From: Anoplolepis gracilipes
Lineage: Eukaryota > Arthropoda > Insecta > Hymenoptera > Formicidae
Reading direction: 5' to 3'
NCBI RefSeq assembly: GCF_047496725.1
Contig: NC_132975.1
Span: 7,824,501 to 7,888,500 of the forward strand
Length of the DNA stretch: 64,000 nucleotides
Part shown: positions 22,920 through 32,640 of the stretch, piece after piece
Layout: every line of letters begins with the position of its first letter
How positions within the stretch are numbered: position 1 is the stretch's first letter
Position numbers and translations under genes: made by a program
The notes under the pieces: generated by a model
What the model was told of the DNA's origin: nothing
Databases searched by the model: none
Seen by the model: the letters and a program-made list of their open reading frames with translations, nothing else

Positions 22920-25900
22920 AAACATCTTGTAAAGAATTTGAATTTTTCTTTTGATAAATAAGAACTCGGATTGAAAGGATTAAACTAGGATTCAGAAGTC
23001 TGTTTCGCTGTACATTTCAGATTCAGTATCGCTTTATTTACCCTCCGGCACGATAAGCAGCAAACACATATATCGTTTCTACTGGACGCGCGCACGTATA
23101 TAGAATACCAGAAAGTGCAACGTAAGCTACCGGTCGGTGTGCATACTCTTCCTGTTGCCATCTCTGTCTCTCTCTCCTTCCTTCTCTCTTCGTCTCGTTT
23201 TCTCGTTCACACTTTATCCGCGTTCGGTCGATCACCCTCCTCTTCCTCGCTCTCCTCGTCGTGCCTTCGCATGATAGCTGTTCGGTTAGTTGCTGACGTC
23301 GCTATCCCCCTTATCAACCTCTCGGCCCCCGCCCGTCATTCGAACCCTCAACCACCCTCGTGATACGCACGCGCGTGATTATATGCATGTAGGGATACAC
23401 TGAGAATGTACTGATATAGACATATAGTAGCCGAAATAATTTATTTTTGTTACTAGTTATATTAGAAGGCGATAAAAATAATACAAATTGGCATTTTTCG
23501 ATTGAGAAATACAATACTAATAATTAATAATTTTAACACGAGGTAATAAGAAATATTATTTTCAAATTTCATTCTTATCAAATCAATTCTGGGCACCGGT
23601 TTTTTTTTTTTTTTTTTTTTTTAGTGTTAAATACAAAAATTTATATATAATTTTTAAAAGAAAATTAAAAAAAGAAAAAACTTTGCTATCTGTAAAAGAT
23701 TTATAACAAACTTTTAATTATCAAAGTTACTTTTCAAACAATCATATCGGTGTTTCAAAATTGTTGTCAGGAAAAAATAAATTTCAAAGTAGTCAAAAAA
23801 ATATTAATCCGCAAAATATATAGGTATGTGCGCAAAGCTACGGACCTCTCAAATAATGTGTTACGCTTTCGAAACAGCACACGAGCAATTCGCGTGTGTG
23901 ACATCATTGGGTGGGTGCGTCGCGACTAGACGATGATAGCGTCGCCGAAGAAGACGAGGAGGACGCGGCGAGGCTCTTCCGCGTTCCTCACCGAGCCTTC
24001 TTCAGGCGACGAGGAAGGGACCAACCAACCGGTCTGCCGACTGACAGACAGTGAGAGAAAGATCGCGTGCGACTTGATCTCGATCGATTTATAAAACAGC
24101 CGTTAGATTTTATCGACTCACAACAAACCATCGTGTCAATGGTTCCTCTATCTGATCTCTATGATTGTAAATGGCGATAATAAGTTTGCAAAAAGTGAGA
24201 GAGGCGGGGAACGTAAAGAAAGAGATAATCGAAACAGAACGTTCTGCGCTATTCGATTATACATACTTTACTTTATCTAGGAATTGCGTGGAATTAAAAT
24301 GCAATTTTTACGAAGCTTGCATAACTTAGTTAATGTAACAAGCATGTATAAGAATCGATATCTACAAGGTTGTGGTAAAAAAATCATACATAGTATATAA
24401 GACGTAGTATACATATTTTGAGCTATAAAATACATTAAAATGTTAAATCATACGTTATTGTTTGCAAAATTTTTACGATAAAATTTATATTTAAAATCTA
24501 TTTTGCTATATTTGATGTAATTTTAATTAGGTAAACTAAACAAGAAGCAATCGTCAAAGGGCCGTTCCATTGTGACGATTTCTTCAAAGAATTTTAAATC
24601 TTACTTATTTTAAGAGCATTTTACGAAAAAGCATTTTATATATATACATATATATATATTGTAATCTAAACGTGATTATATCTTTAAATTATTTTATTGA
24701 ATTATCACAAAAAAGAAATCGGTGTTAATATATTTATCTAATTTTTTTTTTAATAATTTAACATAATTTTAATAAAATTCTTTTGTTTTGTTTACAGCCG
24801 TTAAATTTGGGCGCATGTCGAAGAAACAACGGGAGAAAGTCGAGGATGAAGTTAGATTCCACAGGGCACAAATGAGGGCGGCCTCGGAGACGGCGCCGGA
24901 CAGTAGTGTGTTTGAGCATCAAACACCAAGCAGTTCGGATCAACACCATCCCTATAATGGCGGGTAAGCACGATTTAAGATTTTATATTAAAATAATGGA
25001 ATGTCAAAATTGCGTCAGATTGATTAATAAAATTTAATTAAACTTTTACTCGTACACATTTATAATTTATTATAGATAAATTATGTATGTGAGTAAAAGT
25101 TTAATTAAATTTTATTAATCAACCTGCATTTATATAAAATTATTTTTGTGTAAAATTATTTATTGAGCATTTGAATTTATATACAATTATTTATAAATAT
25201 TTATAAAATATATAAAATTATTTTAAACTATTTATAAAATTATAAAAATCTGTAATTTATAATAAGAATCAAGAAAATACAATAGTTTGATATAACTATC
25301 ATTATTGCGATACAAACTTAAATATGAATTTGATACCGACTGACATCAAAGTGATATTGTTCTAACTTTCTTGTAATTCTCATCACACAAGAAGGAGAAT
25401 GATTCACACAGATGGACCTGTCATTTGTCTGTGACAGGTACACGTACGGCGGTAGCGAATATACGTCGTCAGGACCGGGCACCGGCGGTTACACGAATTA
25501 CAATCACCAGGCGATGACGAATTACGAGCTTAGCGCTGATTACGTCGACAGCACGACGACCTACGATCCCAGACCGACGCAGACACAGGTCGCGGATACC
25601 GTCGCGCCCGACACACCTTCAGTCGTCACAGCGACCGGGGTGCTCCCCAGCGTAGTCACCACCGGTAAGTAATGTTTTATTCACGATTCCTAACATACAC
25701 GTGGCCTAATTAAATCATTCGTTAATTTCGACACGTATCATTGAACGAAATCATAAAAGATATGATCATAATATTTTTCCGATTACATATATACATATAG
25801 GGAGCATATAATAAAATATATATCTGAAAATAAAAAAATCTTATAATAAAATAAACATTAATTTTATTTTCATAATTGAAAATTTTTTGATAGTCCGAAA

Positions 25901-28900
25901 AATGCAGCTGATTTCCCAGAATCACATAACTTTTCTTATCTATAGGTAACAACAAAAAAAGTAAAAAGAGATTTGATTTTTTCGATATTAATAAGTTGTT
26001 GAAGTACTGAAAACTGAAGATTACAAGATTTCTTAAAATTAAATTTCACGAATAATAAAGACTCTTGTTCTTTAACCGGTTTCAACTAAACTTTAAGAAA
26101 ATCTTAAATTGGTGCTTAGTTACAAAGGTATTTAATGAGAAAAGTTTCCAAGTTATGAAAAAACAAATTGTCCAATCAAATTCCATAAAAAAATTAATTC
26201 CAAGTTGTGCAAAGAATTTTTGAAGAAATGAATAATAGTTCTGGAGCGTTGCATAATCCATTTTTTTCTCCAAATAAATATAGTAATACTTCTCTTTATA
26301 ATAAAAATATTACATGTATAAACTCCATTAAAAAGTTTACGTATTATAATTAAAAACTAAGAGCACTTATCATTTTATGTACAAAAGTACAAATATAAAA
26401 GAAAGTTATACATAATTCGAAATGTCCTTGATTTATAAATATTTAATCTTTTGATACGCGTTAAACTTTTGCATTTTGATTATTATCTTCACAGAAATAT
26501 ATACAAAAGTTTATATATAATATACATAAAGTTTTTATTTTACTCAAAATGATTAGAAACTGCAAAATAATATAATTGAAAAAAATAGTAGTTTTGCAAG
26601 TTTTCAATACACATTTCTCTTTTATAAATATAAATATTTTACCGTATAATCGTAGATTTATTTCCAATACATTATGAGAACGAATTTCATACGATCACAC
26701 TAGATATATAAAAGATAATTTTAATAAATACGCATTAAATTGGATCTTGTAATATAGGCCCGAGTCTTAAGTTCTCGCTTCGTAACTGGCACGCTAAATG
26801 CATTTTGGAGCACTGTCATTAACTTGCAGTTAATTGCGTTCACGCCTTTAATGTCATCAGAGCTCCTATCATGCTATCCCGACCTTATCATCAATAATTA
26901 TTTTTTAGACACAAACCGCAAATATTCTTCATGTTCTATTGGGCGACAAACTTTTCACAATATCAACATAAATATTTTCTTTGATATTTTCATATTATTT
27001 TTTTTTTTAATTTTATTTTGTAATTTTTAATTATGAAAAATATAACAATTTTTTAAAAACATTTATTAACATTATTAACTTTTAATAGCTGTAAATATTT
27101 CCACACAATTTTTGAAGAAATTCTACGTAATAACATTGTTAATTTATTTGTATTCACATATTTGCAATATAATTTTTTATCTTACGTTACAAATATTATT
27201 ATAAATATAACTCAATTAGAGTATTACTGGAGTTTACCAGATTTTTTAAAAAGACTTGTTAAAAACTTTAGATGTAACTTTAGTTAATATTATAAAGTTA
27301 AGTTGTTCGTGCAAATATAGTAATTTATACTAAATTTATTGAAATTATTAATCTGTATATTATGTAATTTATATGTCGATAACAATGTGACACTTGTATT
27401 CCGAATCGCGTTTTAAGTTTTCAACCACAAAATTGATTGTTTTACCTTTCGACTTAATTTTGATTAATTTATTCAATAAAGCTTGTGTAACGTTTCATTA
27501 AGATTAATCAAGATTTAAGTTTGATTCAATATATAGTGACGAAACAAAAGTGAAATAGATAAATGATCTACTATGTAACTGGCTAATACAATGTTTATCA
27601 TTAAAACATTTTGATAAGCGGAAAATTAAAATATAAAGAGATTAATTATAATAGTTAATTTGAAAAACGGAAATTTTTTTCTCTAAAAAAGCGATTATCA
27701 AATTTTTGTGTGCGTAAAAATGTATATAGAAAAATTATATATAATATTTTAAAGATATAGAAAGAAGTTATAATAACAATTTTAAAAAATTGATATTAAT
27801 AGAAAATTTATATTTTACGATATAACTGTTAATTTTATTTCTTTGCTTAAATATTATATAATATAGTGCAAGTTATTACTTTTCGACAGAGTTGCGTCGC
27901 AGAATAGAACACATTCATATATTTGCTGAAGTAAACATTACCTTACATATATAAATTATTGGTAATATTACGTATCATACAGATTTGCCGATGACATATG
28001 CCATATTATATCATCTTTTTATTTATTAAGAGATTCGTTCCAAGCTTCAATCGAACCTTTATGTGAAGCTTTACAGATACTTTCATAATAGTTTAAACTC
28101 AATTATACATAGACATATAATGTCATAGAATGCCTCAGAAAATTATTAACTATTAACCGTTACTATTTCAAATAGAATTTTAGTTGTATATTTATTTTTT
28201 TTATACATAAAGATATATACACAACTTTGGAGTTTAATAATTAATATTTTCCAATATTTGAAACATCTTCAAAAAATTTGTCACGTGTTTTAGAACTAAT
28301 ATTCTCCTCTTTTTTTATTGAAATGTCCCATATAAACAGAACCTATCTTTAGAATTCGGGTTAGGGAATTTTAAAAAAAGATATGAAGAGATTATCTAAA
28401 CATGTTTTCATAAAAAGCACACACCAGAAAGAAAAGATACTATATTTCCCTCTTAAACTATATATACTTAAATAAAGGGGAAATAAACACGTGTCTGGTT
28501 TGCCCAGGCGTAAGATAGGTCTTGCATAGAACTCATTCAAAACACTGAAATATTTAGACCTATTTGGCCCAAACCCCGAACCTCTCCCGAGACCAATTCA
28601 AACCCTCGTGAACTTTGACTTTTCGGCGCATCAGGGAAGTCTCTGTCCGCCTCGACGACCGGGAGCGGCACGGGGGGTGGCGGTACCGGCAGTGGTGGTG
28701 GTGGTAACGGTGGTGGCGGTACTGGTAGCGGTAGTAATAGTGGTAACGGCGGTTCCGCTGCGGCCGCTGGAGGGGCTGCTGGTGGCGGAAACGGCGGTAG
28801 TGGCGGCAGCGGCTCGCTAAGCGGCGGCGGAATTGTCGCCGTGAAGCAGGAGACCACTGTCGAACTCGCCGGCCTGGGCCATGGCTCATACACGACGGTC

Positions 28901-29197
28901 GACTCGACGACCTTCCTAAGCGGCCAGCAGCAAAGGGTCAGCAACCCATCCGAGGACGACGAAGTGCCGAGTCTGCCCAGTATGTCCCATACGATGAGAC
29001 GTGAGGTTACGTTTGTGTCCCTTTGCATGAGCATGCGAACATCCCTTCGTTAGTTTGCTTGTCCATCCCTTTTGCAAAAAAGTTTTCGAGGACCGACGAA
29101 ATTGAGAGAAAATTATGATGAGATTATATTTCAAAAAATTCCTCTATTGAAGTAAATTTATTTTCATCTTTTTTTATCTTTATGTAATATTTATTTT

Positions 29198-29246
<49 letters not shown>

Positions 29247-32044
29247 AAGAAAAAATAAATATATTATGATTATATATATTTATAATAAAAGTATCATATT
29301 TATTTTGAAATATATTTATATTAAAACATATAGAGTACATCATAATATTTTGAAATTCGATAATTTTTAGTGAGGTAAATTAATTACATTATAATAGAAT
29401 CTTGAGAAAGGATGATTTGCCAACGAAATGCATTAATTAACATGGAAACTAGTCTAGTCTAATGAAAAATTCATAAAGAGTTGTTCAAAAATGGAAATTG
29501 CTTGCTCTTTTATGTTACAAGTTGTGGCTATCTATGTCTATTTAACGACGTGATAAAATTATTATAAACGGTTCAGTATTTAAATTACAATTTTATGTTA
29601 AAAATGTCCTCTGAAGTTTTACCCTGAAACTTGAATTTCTGCGTTATGTGCAATATGTTATTGGACGTTCAAATATTATGTATATTATTTGTATATATTA
29701 ATTTAAAATATTTAATGTTTATCCACATTTTGAATGTTTTATTTCGTATCTTTTACAGTTGCACTTCTGGAGAAATTGTTAAACATTTGGCATTTATAAA
29801 TTTTTGATTCTCTTTGTGTGCATAGTTTAATAATTTTGTAAATTTCTTTCTACAGAATTTTGTGCATTTTTTGTCTCTATTTTGCATATCATGATTGTTC
29901 AAAACGTAAGTTTTATTTTTTTTCTTTTATATTTATCTAGAGTTACAATACATTTTTTTGTTTAAAAGTGTTCCTTGATTTCATTATGCATGTATGAAAT
30001 GTAAGTAAATGTATTATAATTTCTTTTAAACGCGAAACATATCAAGATTGACTTCATACATTTGTTATTGTATATATATTTTTGTATAAATATTACATTT
30101 TTTAGTATATATGTATGTATATATATTCTCTATTTTAGTCAAGTAGTTAAAATGTCTAGAAATTATTACTATAGTGCATGAGATCTATAAACTTCTACGC
30201 CTTTTGCATGAGCTGGCCAAAAACTTGTTTGCATTCTTTATAGCATAAAGAGTTATCTAAATCCTTCTGTTCAAACTATTTTTACACTATTTGTAATTAT
30301 ACTGACCTTGTAATCAAGTATATTTTTTATAAAAAAAAAAGTATAATTTTTGCAATGTATTTAAGAAAATAATTTATCTAATAATGACAAAAAAATAATA
30401 TAATGATTATATGAAGATAATTTATACGACAAGAAATTATGAATATATTCTTGCACGCTTAAGATCTCTATATATCTTTTTTGTTTGCCGAATAAATCTT
30501 TCTATCGTTTGTTTTTTTCTTTTTTTTATTAACTGTATCTATTAAGAAAAGAACGAATTACGAGCGGGAAATACGTTGAACTTCCGCAGATCCGGCACAG
30601 ATCAGTGAGCTTCTCTCGAAAACGATAGCGGACGCGCACGCAAGGACATGTCTGGTACCTACGGAACAGATCCAGGAGTCTTTTCGGAAGCCCACCGACT
30701 TCTCCAGAATGATCTATTATAAAAACATGGCGCACGAGCAGCTCTGGTTAGAATGTGCCCAGAAATTAACCACCGTCATCCAGCAGATCATCGAGTTCGC
30801 CAAAATGGTCCCTGGATTCATGAAGCTCTCGCAAGACGATCAAATCGTTTTATTAAAGGCCGGTACGTAACTACATCTGGCATAATAAGCCTATTGGTGA
30901 TAAAGCTTTGTTCTTTTTTCGCGTATTTTTTTTTTTTTTTTTTTTTTTTTTTGTGAATAATTTAACATACAAATTTTATGTAAAAAGAAGGTTAATCTGA
31001 AGATTCTATTTTTAATTCTTAAATGGGATAGGTAAGTAATTGCCTTACCTCATTACTTACTTAATGCAATTGCGGTAACAATTTTAATTTTCCATCATAA
31101 ATCAATATTTATTTTATTAATGGATAAGTTAATGTCAAAGTTTGTTGAAAATTTTCCGATCTTTAAGCGTTGACGAATTAATAGCTAATAATTGTAACGG
31201 TCGTGATAAATACTAAATAGTTTCATCCTTCACAAAGGGATTAGATAAGTGAAGATATAGCGCTGGGATATGCTGATAACCTGTTAAAATGTAACAGGTT
31301 CCTTCGAGTTGGCTGTGCTACGAATGAGCAGGTACCTCGATCTCCCACAAGACCGCGTTCTATACGGCGATATCTTGCTGCCGCAGGACTCATTTTATAC
31401 GACGGATACGGCGGAAATGAAGCTTGTTTCCTGCGTATTCGAGCTGGCTAAAAGTATCGCCGAACTGAAGCTCACCGAAACCGAGTTGGCACTCTATAGC
31501 GCGGCTGTTCTACTTAGCCCTGGTAAATGACATACGCGATATACAGAGTGTTTTACTTCCATCGGACAAAAATTTAATTTTTTTTTTTTTTAATTATAAC
31601 TAAAATGCGTAAGATATCATTAGACGGTTTAAATTTCGTTGACTCCAATGTTGTTTCATCAAACGTTTAAATACTTTATCTTATCGAATTCTGTAGATAA
31701 TTGAATAATAATCTCATATTCTTATCTTTTTCATTCATCATTTAAACAGAATCATAGTTGATTGACTTACGATATGTTGCGCAGATCGACCGGGACTAAA
31801 GTGCCTGGGGGACATCACTAGGTTGTCGCAGGCAGTGATCAGAGCGTTGAGGTCAGAACTTGATCGGAATCACGTGACGCCGATCAAGGGCGATGTGACC
31901 GTGTGTGACGCGATTCTCGCCAAGATACCGCAGCTACGGGAGATCTCGCTTCTGCACATGGATGCGCTGGCTAAATTCAAGCGGTCGCAGCCGCACCTCG
32001 AGTTTCCGGCCCTCCACAAGGAGCTCTTCAGCGTCGACAGCTGA
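16847..32044 (+). CDS. Hr3: Nuclear hormone receptor HR3 (NR1F/ROR family), 8 coding exons, complete
   Basis: Joining the eight exons listed below gives 1905 nt, about 634 residues, with every splice phase compatible and GT/AG at each junction. Residues 61-126 form a C4-C4 nuclear receptor DNA-binding domain with P-box CEGCKG, followed by the carboxy-terminal extension AVKFGRMSKKQREKVEDEV that is characteristic of HR3/ROR. The hinge includes the conserved ADYVDSTT block and a Gly/Ser/Asn-rich stretch. Residues from about 384 on form the ligand-binding domain, with the signature FAKMVPGFMKLSQDDQIVLL and a terminal AF-2 helix PALHKELFSV. The family is nuclear, binds AGGTCA half-sites with an AT-rich 5' flank, and in insects is induced by 20-hydroxyecdysone and activates ftz-f1 during moulting and metamorphosis. 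The gene spans about 15 kb, dominated by a 7-kb intron 2. Other N-terminal isoforms may start from promoters not resolved here. Confidence 0.97.
17403..17458. repeat. Compound (CA)n(TA)n microsatellite
   Basis: About seven CA units run directly into about twenty AT units, in Hr3 intron 1 about 145 bp before exon 2. Confidence 0.95.
17602..17829 (+). CDS. Hr3: Hr3 coding exon 2 (DNA-binding domain, both zinc fingers)
   Basis: This exon carries the whole DNA-binding domain. Finger 1 runs from CKVCGDKSSGVHYG through CEGCKGFFRRS, and finger 2 from CPRNKNC through CQYCRLQKCLRLGM. All eight zinc-binding cysteines are present. The acceptor is ...GATTGCAG and the donor G|GTGAGT. The exon ends in the codon after SRD, the same place the reading continues (AVKFGRM) in exon 3. 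A compound CA/TA microsatellite lies 140 bp upstream of the acceptor. Confidence 0.97.
17967..18560. mobile_element. Foldback element with about 290-bp inverted arms (non-autonomous)
   Basis: The left arm starts GGGTGTCCCGGAACACCC and the right end is its reverse complement, GGGTGTTCCGGGACACCC. The arms pair over nearly their whole length around a GC-rich centre near 18262, where GCGCGCGCC is flanked by AAAAACGCTCAG-type repeats. No coding sequence is present, so it is a non-autonomous foldback/MITE-type element. GTATAT occurs just outside both ends, a possible target-site trace. It lies in Hr3 intron 2, starting 137 bp after the exon 2 donor. The superfamily cannot be assigned from one copy. 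Confidence 0.85.
19170..19610. promoter_or_regulatory. GC-rich island in Hr3 intron 2
   Basis: A moderately GC-rich, CpG-containing block sits in an AT-rich intron about 1.4 kb after exon 2. Open frames up to 124 codons cross it, but no protein family is recognisable. It is a candidate intronic enhancer or internal promoter, by composition only. Confidence 0.3.
22090..22170 (-). mobile_element. Possible Penelope-like retroelement remnant (GTCGAAACGTC motif)
   Basis: On the minus strand the segment reads CTTGAAAAGGACC, then a short stem-loop (GACCA...TGGTC), then GAAACGTC. This resembles the conserved terminal segments, related to hammerhead ribozymes, found in Penelope-like elements of many animals. 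No reverse transcriptase remains. The assignment is from memory of the motif and is tentative. It lies in Hr3 intron 2. Confidence 0.3.
22268..22311. repeat. 44-bp near-perfect palindrome
   Basis: Two 22-nt arms, starting GAAATGTTATAAAA and ending TTTTATAGCATTTC, meet without a loop and differ at one pair. The palindrome is AT-rich, intronic, and about 100 bp from the Penelope-like segment. Confidence 0.7.
22864..22915 (+). repeat. (GA)n microsatellite
   Basis: About 26 GA units in Hr3 intron 2, just upstream of the GC-rich islands at 23 kb. Confidence 0.95.
22980..24260. promoter_or_regulatory. GC-rich, CT-rich islands late in Hr3 intron 2
   Basis: Two islands (about 23040-23370 and 23870-24080) with pyrimidine-rich stretches and CpGs precede exon 3 by 0.7-1.8 kb. 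No coding sequence is recognisable. An internal promoter here would give an mRNA lacking the zinc-finger exon, but nothing in the sequence proves this. Confidence 0.3.
24798..24963 (+). CDS. Hr3: Hr3 coding exon 3 (DBD C-terminal extension and start of hinge)
   Basis: The exon begins after TTTACAG and encodes the C-terminal extension that in ROR/HR3 proteins reads the AT-rich 5' flank of the response element (AVKFGRMSKKQREKV...). A hinge segment containing TPSSSDQHHPYNGG follows. It ends at donor GG|GTAAGC, phase 2. Confidence 0.96.
25020..25122. repeat. 103-bp inverted repeat with perfect 32-bp arms
   Basis: Arms 25020-25051 and 25091-25122 are exact reverse complements (TTGATTAATAAAATTTAA...). 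Partial pairing continues into the 39-nt centre. It lies 57 bp after Hr3 exon 3. It could be a small MITE or a cruciform-forming intronic hairpin. Confidence 0.8.
25438..25664 (+). CDS. Hr3: Hr3 coding exon 4 (hinge, Tyr-rich and YVDSTT block)
   Basis: The acceptor is CTGTGACAG and the donor G|GTAAGT. The exon encodes a Tyr/Gly/Ser-rich hinge followed by the conserved insect HR3 segment SADYVDSTTTYDPR and a Thr/Val-rich tail. The phase-2 start completes a Gly codon with exon 3. The reading frame is closed by a stop directly after the donor, so the splice is needed. Confidence 0.93.
28635..29000 (+). CDS. Hr3: Hr3 coding exon 5 (Gly-rich hinge to start of LBD)
   Basis: The acceptor is GCGCATCAG. 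The first part encodes about 65 residues of Gly with Ser, Thr, Asn and Ala from GGT/GGC-rich codons. The second part is less repetitive and includes IVAVKQETTVELAGLG and SNPSEDDEVPSLPS. VKQE is a candidate SUMO-acceptor site (consensus psi-K-x-E). The preferred donor is C|GTGAGG after 29000. An alternative A|GTATGT donor after 28979 keeps the same phase and would remove seven residues. The Gly tract is expanded relative to the rest of the hinge and could vary in length. Confidence 0.88.
29204..29243. repeat. (TA)n microsatellite
   Basis: About 20 TA units in Hr3 intron 5, 200 bp after exon 5. Confidence 0.9.
30590..30862 (+). CDS. Hr3: Hr3 coding exon 6 (LBD helices 1-3 region)
   Basis: The acceptor is CTTCCGCAG and the donor G|GTACGT. 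The translation from PAQISELLSKTIADAHARTC through FAKMVPGFMKLSQDDQIVLLKAG is the N-terminal half of a nuclear receptor ligand-binding domain, including the nuclear receptor signature between helices 3 and 4. Confidence 0.97.
30926..30952 (+). repeat. Poly(T) tract
   Basis: 27 consecutive T in Hr3 intron 6. It could be a retroposon poly(A) tail in reverse, but no flanking element or duplication is recognised. Confidence 0.9.
31298..31522 (+). CDS. Hr3: Hr3 coding exon 7 (LBD middle)
   Basis: The acceptor is TGTAACAG and the donor G|GTAAAT. It encodes SFELAVLRMSRYLDL through LTETELALYSAAVLLSP, the helix 5 to helix 8/9 region of the ligand-binding domain. It joins exons 6 and 8 in frame (KAG|SFEL and LSP|DRPGL). 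Confidence 0.97.
31785..32044 (+). CDS. Hr3: Hr3 coding exon 8 (LBD C-terminus, AF-2, stop)
   Basis: The acceptor is TTGCGCAG. The exon encodes DRPGLKCLGDITRLSQ to the stop TGA at 32042-32044. The final helix, FPALHKELFSVDS, has the AF-2 pattern of two hydrophobics, x, E and two hydrophobics (LHKELF), so the activation helix is intact. Confidence 0.97.
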
Positions 32045-32640
32045 ACGAGCGACGCGGCGCGGAGTGTCATCCCGGCGCTGCCGAGTGGACAGGAGCGCGA
32101 GTAGCGTCGCGGATCTTGCTCGGTCAAGGTGAGTCCGACCATCCCGGAAGAGAGATAACCGACGATCTCGTGGCCCGGGGAACCGGAAGTGGCGACGCTT
32201 CCTAGGAAGAATCCGCGAGCCTGGATGAGAACGATCTCGATAATAAAGAGCGTGATGACATAAATGTCTTTGACAGATCGATCGATCGATCCGGTCCGTC
32301 TCGTCGCAAAGCGATTTAATAGGAGTTATTGCCTCATGTCGAGAATGATAACAGAGGCAACGCGAATCATGGCTTACGTTACGTTAGTTTCTTCGACTAC
32401 GAATCTTCGGATTTGGAGATGCTTTTAAGACAAGTACTTTTAAGACAATTTATTGAGAGCGGGTGCTCGGAAAGGCGAGAAACGATGTCGGTTAATGCTT
32501 ATCTGGATTCTAGAATTTAGGGTTGGGCTCGTAGTCACGTTTCACATTTAGTGCTAAATGTGGCTTTAAATTCTTAGCCTATGATTATAATATACAAATG
32601 TGATCATTCTCAGATTAAATAAATTCTCATTAAATAAATA
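32045..32640 (+). other. Candidate Hr3 3'UTR start with AATAAA hexamers
   Basis: Non-coding sequence directly after the Hr3 stop stays relatively GC-rich to about 32520. It contains an AATAAA hexamer at 32242-32247, another at 32618-32623, and a GATC-based short repeat near 32276-32292. The true transcript end cannot be fixed from sequence alone, and longer 3'UTRs are possible. Confidence 0.45.

Noticed and set aside
28537..29034. 165-codon minus-strand frame rich in Pro and Leu
   Set aside because: It is the antisense of the Gly-rich Hr3 exon 5 and is explained by GGN codons on the plus strand.
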